From Oscillospiraceae bacterium (GTDB lineage: Bacteria > Bacillota > Clostridia > Oscillospirales > CAG-382), in contig SVQR01000011.1 in NCBI GenBank assembly GCA_015065225.1, positions 1,391 through 36,808 of the forward strand: DNA of 35,418 nucleotides. Direction: 5' to 3'. The position numbers were made by a program, and so were the translations under genes. Shown piece after piece: positions 33,788 to 35,418 of this stretch (position 1 is the stretch's first letter; every line of letters starts with the position of its first letter). The notes beneath the pieces are model-generated. The model saw only the letters and a list, made by a program, of their open reading frames with translations, made no database searches and had not been told where the DNA came from.

Positions 33788-33816
33788 TTGTATATCAGAA
33801 TTTATTGTGTTATAAT
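33788..33816 (+). promoter_or_regulatory. Sigma-A promoter of the Gfo/Idh/MocA genes
   Basis: A perfect TATAAT lies 17 bp after TTGTAT. The weak -35 box would fit an activator-dependent promoter, such as one controlled by the divergent AraC regulator. Confidence 0.65.
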
Positions 33817-33902
33817 GGGCATATAACGTGAGCAAGCCCCTTATTGAAGACAGGATATCTGTTGGATTTCAAACTGTGCGCGGGCGTGGAAAGGATAAGA
33901 TG

Positions 33903-35000
33903 ATGAAAAAACTGAGAGTTGCAATAATAGGACAGGGCAGAAGCGGAAAAGGTATACACGGTGCATTCTTCAAAAGCGATGAGAACGAGAAATACGAGGT
34001 AGCATATATCGTTGAAAAGTCGGCAAAAAGGAGAGACATCGCCGCAAAAGAATATGCGGGATGTACGGTACTTTCCGATTATACAGAACTTTTCGGCAAA
34101 AAGGATGTCGATCTTGTCGTAAATGCATCTTTTTCTCAGATGCACTATCCGATAACCAAGGATCTTCTCTCACATGGATTTAATGTTGTATGCGAAAAGC
34201 CCTTCGGACGAACTGTATATGAGTGTATGGATCTTATAAATACCGCAAAAAAGAACGGTGTTGTTGTCACGGCATTCCAGCAGTCGCTTGCGGCTCCCGA
34301 CTTTGAGACTGTAAAAAGGCTGATTAATACGGGAAAGATAGGTAACGTTCTTCAGATAAATATAAGATATCAGGGCTTTGCAAGACGCTGGGACTGGCAA
34401 ACGCTTCAGAGCTTCTGTGCCGGCTCGGTGTACAATACCGGACCTCATCCCATCGGTCAGGCACTTTGTCTTCTCGATTGGGACGATAAAGCAACGGTTG
34501 CATTCAGCTCGCTTGCAACAGCTATAACAAGCGGTGATGCCGAGGACTTTGCAAAAATAATAATCACAGCACCGGGCAAACCGTTTGTAGATATTGAGAT
34601 AACAAGCACAGACGCATACAATGACGGCTATCGCTTCAAGGTCATCGGAACAAAGGGCAGCATCAAGATCGCAGGCTCGGAATATGCAATGAAATATCTT
34701 GACGAAGAAAAGACAGCGCCGAGAGAGCTCATAAGAAGACCGCTTGAGAAGGAAAACGGAGATCCGCTTTTCTGCAACGAAACTATAGAACTTACCGAGG
34801 AGACGGGTATTTTCACGGGAAGCTCGTTCGACAGTGCGGTCAAGCGATTCTACGACATGATGTATGATGTGACAGTTGAAGGAAAACCTTTGAAGATCAC
34901 TCCCGAAATGGCAATGAAGGTCATAGGTATCATAGAAAAATGTCATGCGGACAATCCGCTCAAGGCAAGATTTGACGACAGAGTGGAATATCTCGACTAA
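33903..35000 (+). CDS. Gfo/Idh/MocA family oxidoreductase
   Basis: This predicted NAD(P)-dependent sugar or inositol dehydrogenase has 365 residues. The N-terminal Rossmann fold shows LRVAIIGQGRSGKGIHG at residues 3-19. The family's EKP motif is in NVVCEKPFGRTVYECM near residue 100, and a C-terminal alpha/beta domain contains NTGPHPIGQALCLLDW, whose His is at the usual catalytic site. Two adjacent ATG codons (33900 and 33903) follow AAAGGA; the second has better spacing. The ORF track starts 24-25 codons too early, upstream of any ribosome binding site. It lies 27 bp before a second member of the family. Confidence 0.9.
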   Translation: MKKLRVAIIGQGRSGKGIHGAFFKSDENEKYEVAYIVEKSAKRRDIAAKEYAGCTVLSDYTELFGKKDVDLVVNASFSQMHYPITKDLLSHGFNVVCEKPFGRTVYECMDLINTAKKNGVVVTAFQQSLAAPDFETVKRLINTGKIGNVLQINIRYQGFARRWDWQTLQSFCAGSVYNTGPHPIGQALCLLDWDDKATVAFSSLATAITSGDAEDFAKIIITAPGKPFVDIEITSTDAYNDGYRFKVIGTKGSIKIAGSEYAMKYLDEEKTAPRELIRRPLEKENGDPLFCNETIELTEETGIFTGSSFDSAVKRFYDMMYDVTVEGKPLKITPEMAMKVIGIIEKCHADNPLKARFDDRVEYLD

Positions 35001-35027
35001 TTTATATTAGAAAAGCGGAGTGATGCA

Positions 35028-35418
35028 ATGTTCAGAACAGCGATACTCGGTGTGGAAAACTCCCATGCCGTAACATTCCTTGAAGAATATAAAAGCGGAA
35101 ATGAATATGATATAGAGATAGTCGGCATCTATAGCGATGAGCCGGAAGCCGCAAAGATGCTTTCCGAAAAATACGGTGTCAGGATAATGGAAAGCTATGA
35201 TGAGCTTGCGGGAAAGGCTGACGGTATAATCATTACCGCAAGACACGGAGACAATCACTATAAGTATGCGAAGCCATACATAAAATACGGTATCCCGATG
35301 ATGATAGACAAGCCGATAACCTGCTCGGAGGAGGATGCTGTCGCCTTTATGAGGGAGCTTAAAGCCAATAATATCCCGGTCTGCGGAGGCTCGATAGTTC
35401 CGCTTGCGAGCAGGTTAT
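35028..35418 (+). CDS. Gfo/Idh/MocA family oxidoreductase, N-terminal part (partial)
   Basis: This frame is missing from the ORF track because it runs off the window end. It starts at ATG 35028, seven bases after GGAG, and is open for 130 codons: MFRTAILGVENSHAVTFLEEY..., then GIIITARHGDNHYKYAKPYI and GIPMMIDKPITCSEEDAVAF. This is an N-terminal Rossmann domain with DKP in place of the usual EKP motif, and GVENSH in place of the glycine-rich loop. It is probably cotranscribed with the preceding dehydrogenase. The substrate is unknown. Confidence 0.88.
   Translation, partial: MFRTAILGVENSHAVTFLEEYKSGNEYDIEIVGIYSDEPEAAKMLSEKYGVRIMESYDELAGKADGIIITARHGDNHYKYAKPYIKYGIPMMIDKPITCSEEDAVAFMRELKANNIPVCGGSIVPLASRL

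Noticed and set aside
33828-33902. N-terminal extension of the Gfo/Idh/MocA protein
   Set aside because: The upstream Met lies about 11 bp after the -10 box, near the predicted transcription start, without a ribosome binding site. The conserved Rossmann fold begins right after the ATG at 33903.

Overview
The window is chromosomal DNA from a Gram-positive clostridial bacterium. The evidence is the fusA-tuf pair, PyrB with a separate PyrI, a PyrK/PyrD type 1B pair, a PyrR-type attenuator, RNase Y, an FMN riboswitch in front of an ECF-type riboflavin transporter, AGGAGG ribosome binding sites, consensus sigma-A promoters with 16-17 bp spacers, and secreted SLH-domain proteins. An Oscillospirales- or Monoglobales-like gut lineage would fit, but the genus cannot be named from the sequence.

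Layout. (1) 1-1973: the end of fusA and complete tuf with a terminator. (2) 1982-3879: promoter, FMN riboswitch, ribU and a translationally coupled methyltransferase-like gene. (3) 4058-5988: an AraC-type regulator and a sugar isomerase/epimerase, each with a terminator. (4) 6048-9540 (minus strand): a membrane-anchored DUF4163/DUF3298 protein and rny, the latter behind an unusually long structured leader. (5) 9613-22479 (minus strand): pyrimidine biosynthesis. pyrC-carB-pyrK-pyrD-pyrF-pyrE form one operon controlled by a PyrR attenuator. pyrB-pyrI are separated from it by an FAD-dependent oxidoreductase gene and a compact CRISPR locus. (6) 22673-32768: four secreted or surface-type proteins, namely one SLH/cadherin-like protein and three paralogous parallel beta-helix proteins, two of which carry internal SLH repeats. 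(7) 32784-35418: a 129-bp MITE-like inverted repeat, an AraC regulator, and two divergent Gfo/Idh/MocA oxidoreductases, the second cut by the window edge.

The most notable content is at 11182-13067: a self-contained miniature type V-F CRISPR system. A 437-residue Cas12f1-like nuclease has all RuvC and zinc-finger residues in place. It is followed on the same strand by a recognisable tracrRNA, whose anti-repeat lies one base from the first repeat, and then by a seven-unit array. No cas1, cas2 or cas4 is present in the window. The array contains two repeat types, and one spacer encodes the conserved acidic tip of a single-stranded DNA-binding protein, which suggests that a phage or plasmid ssb gene is a target. 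The array ends about 110 bp upstream of pyrB with no terminator visible between them.

Functionally, the pyr genes encode UMP synthesis from carbamoyl phosphate, although carA is absent here. The SLH/beta-helix, AraC, isomerase and Gfo/Idh/MocA genes suggest surface degradation of a complex glycan followed by intracellular sugar conversion. That link is inferred from neighbourhood and domain types only.
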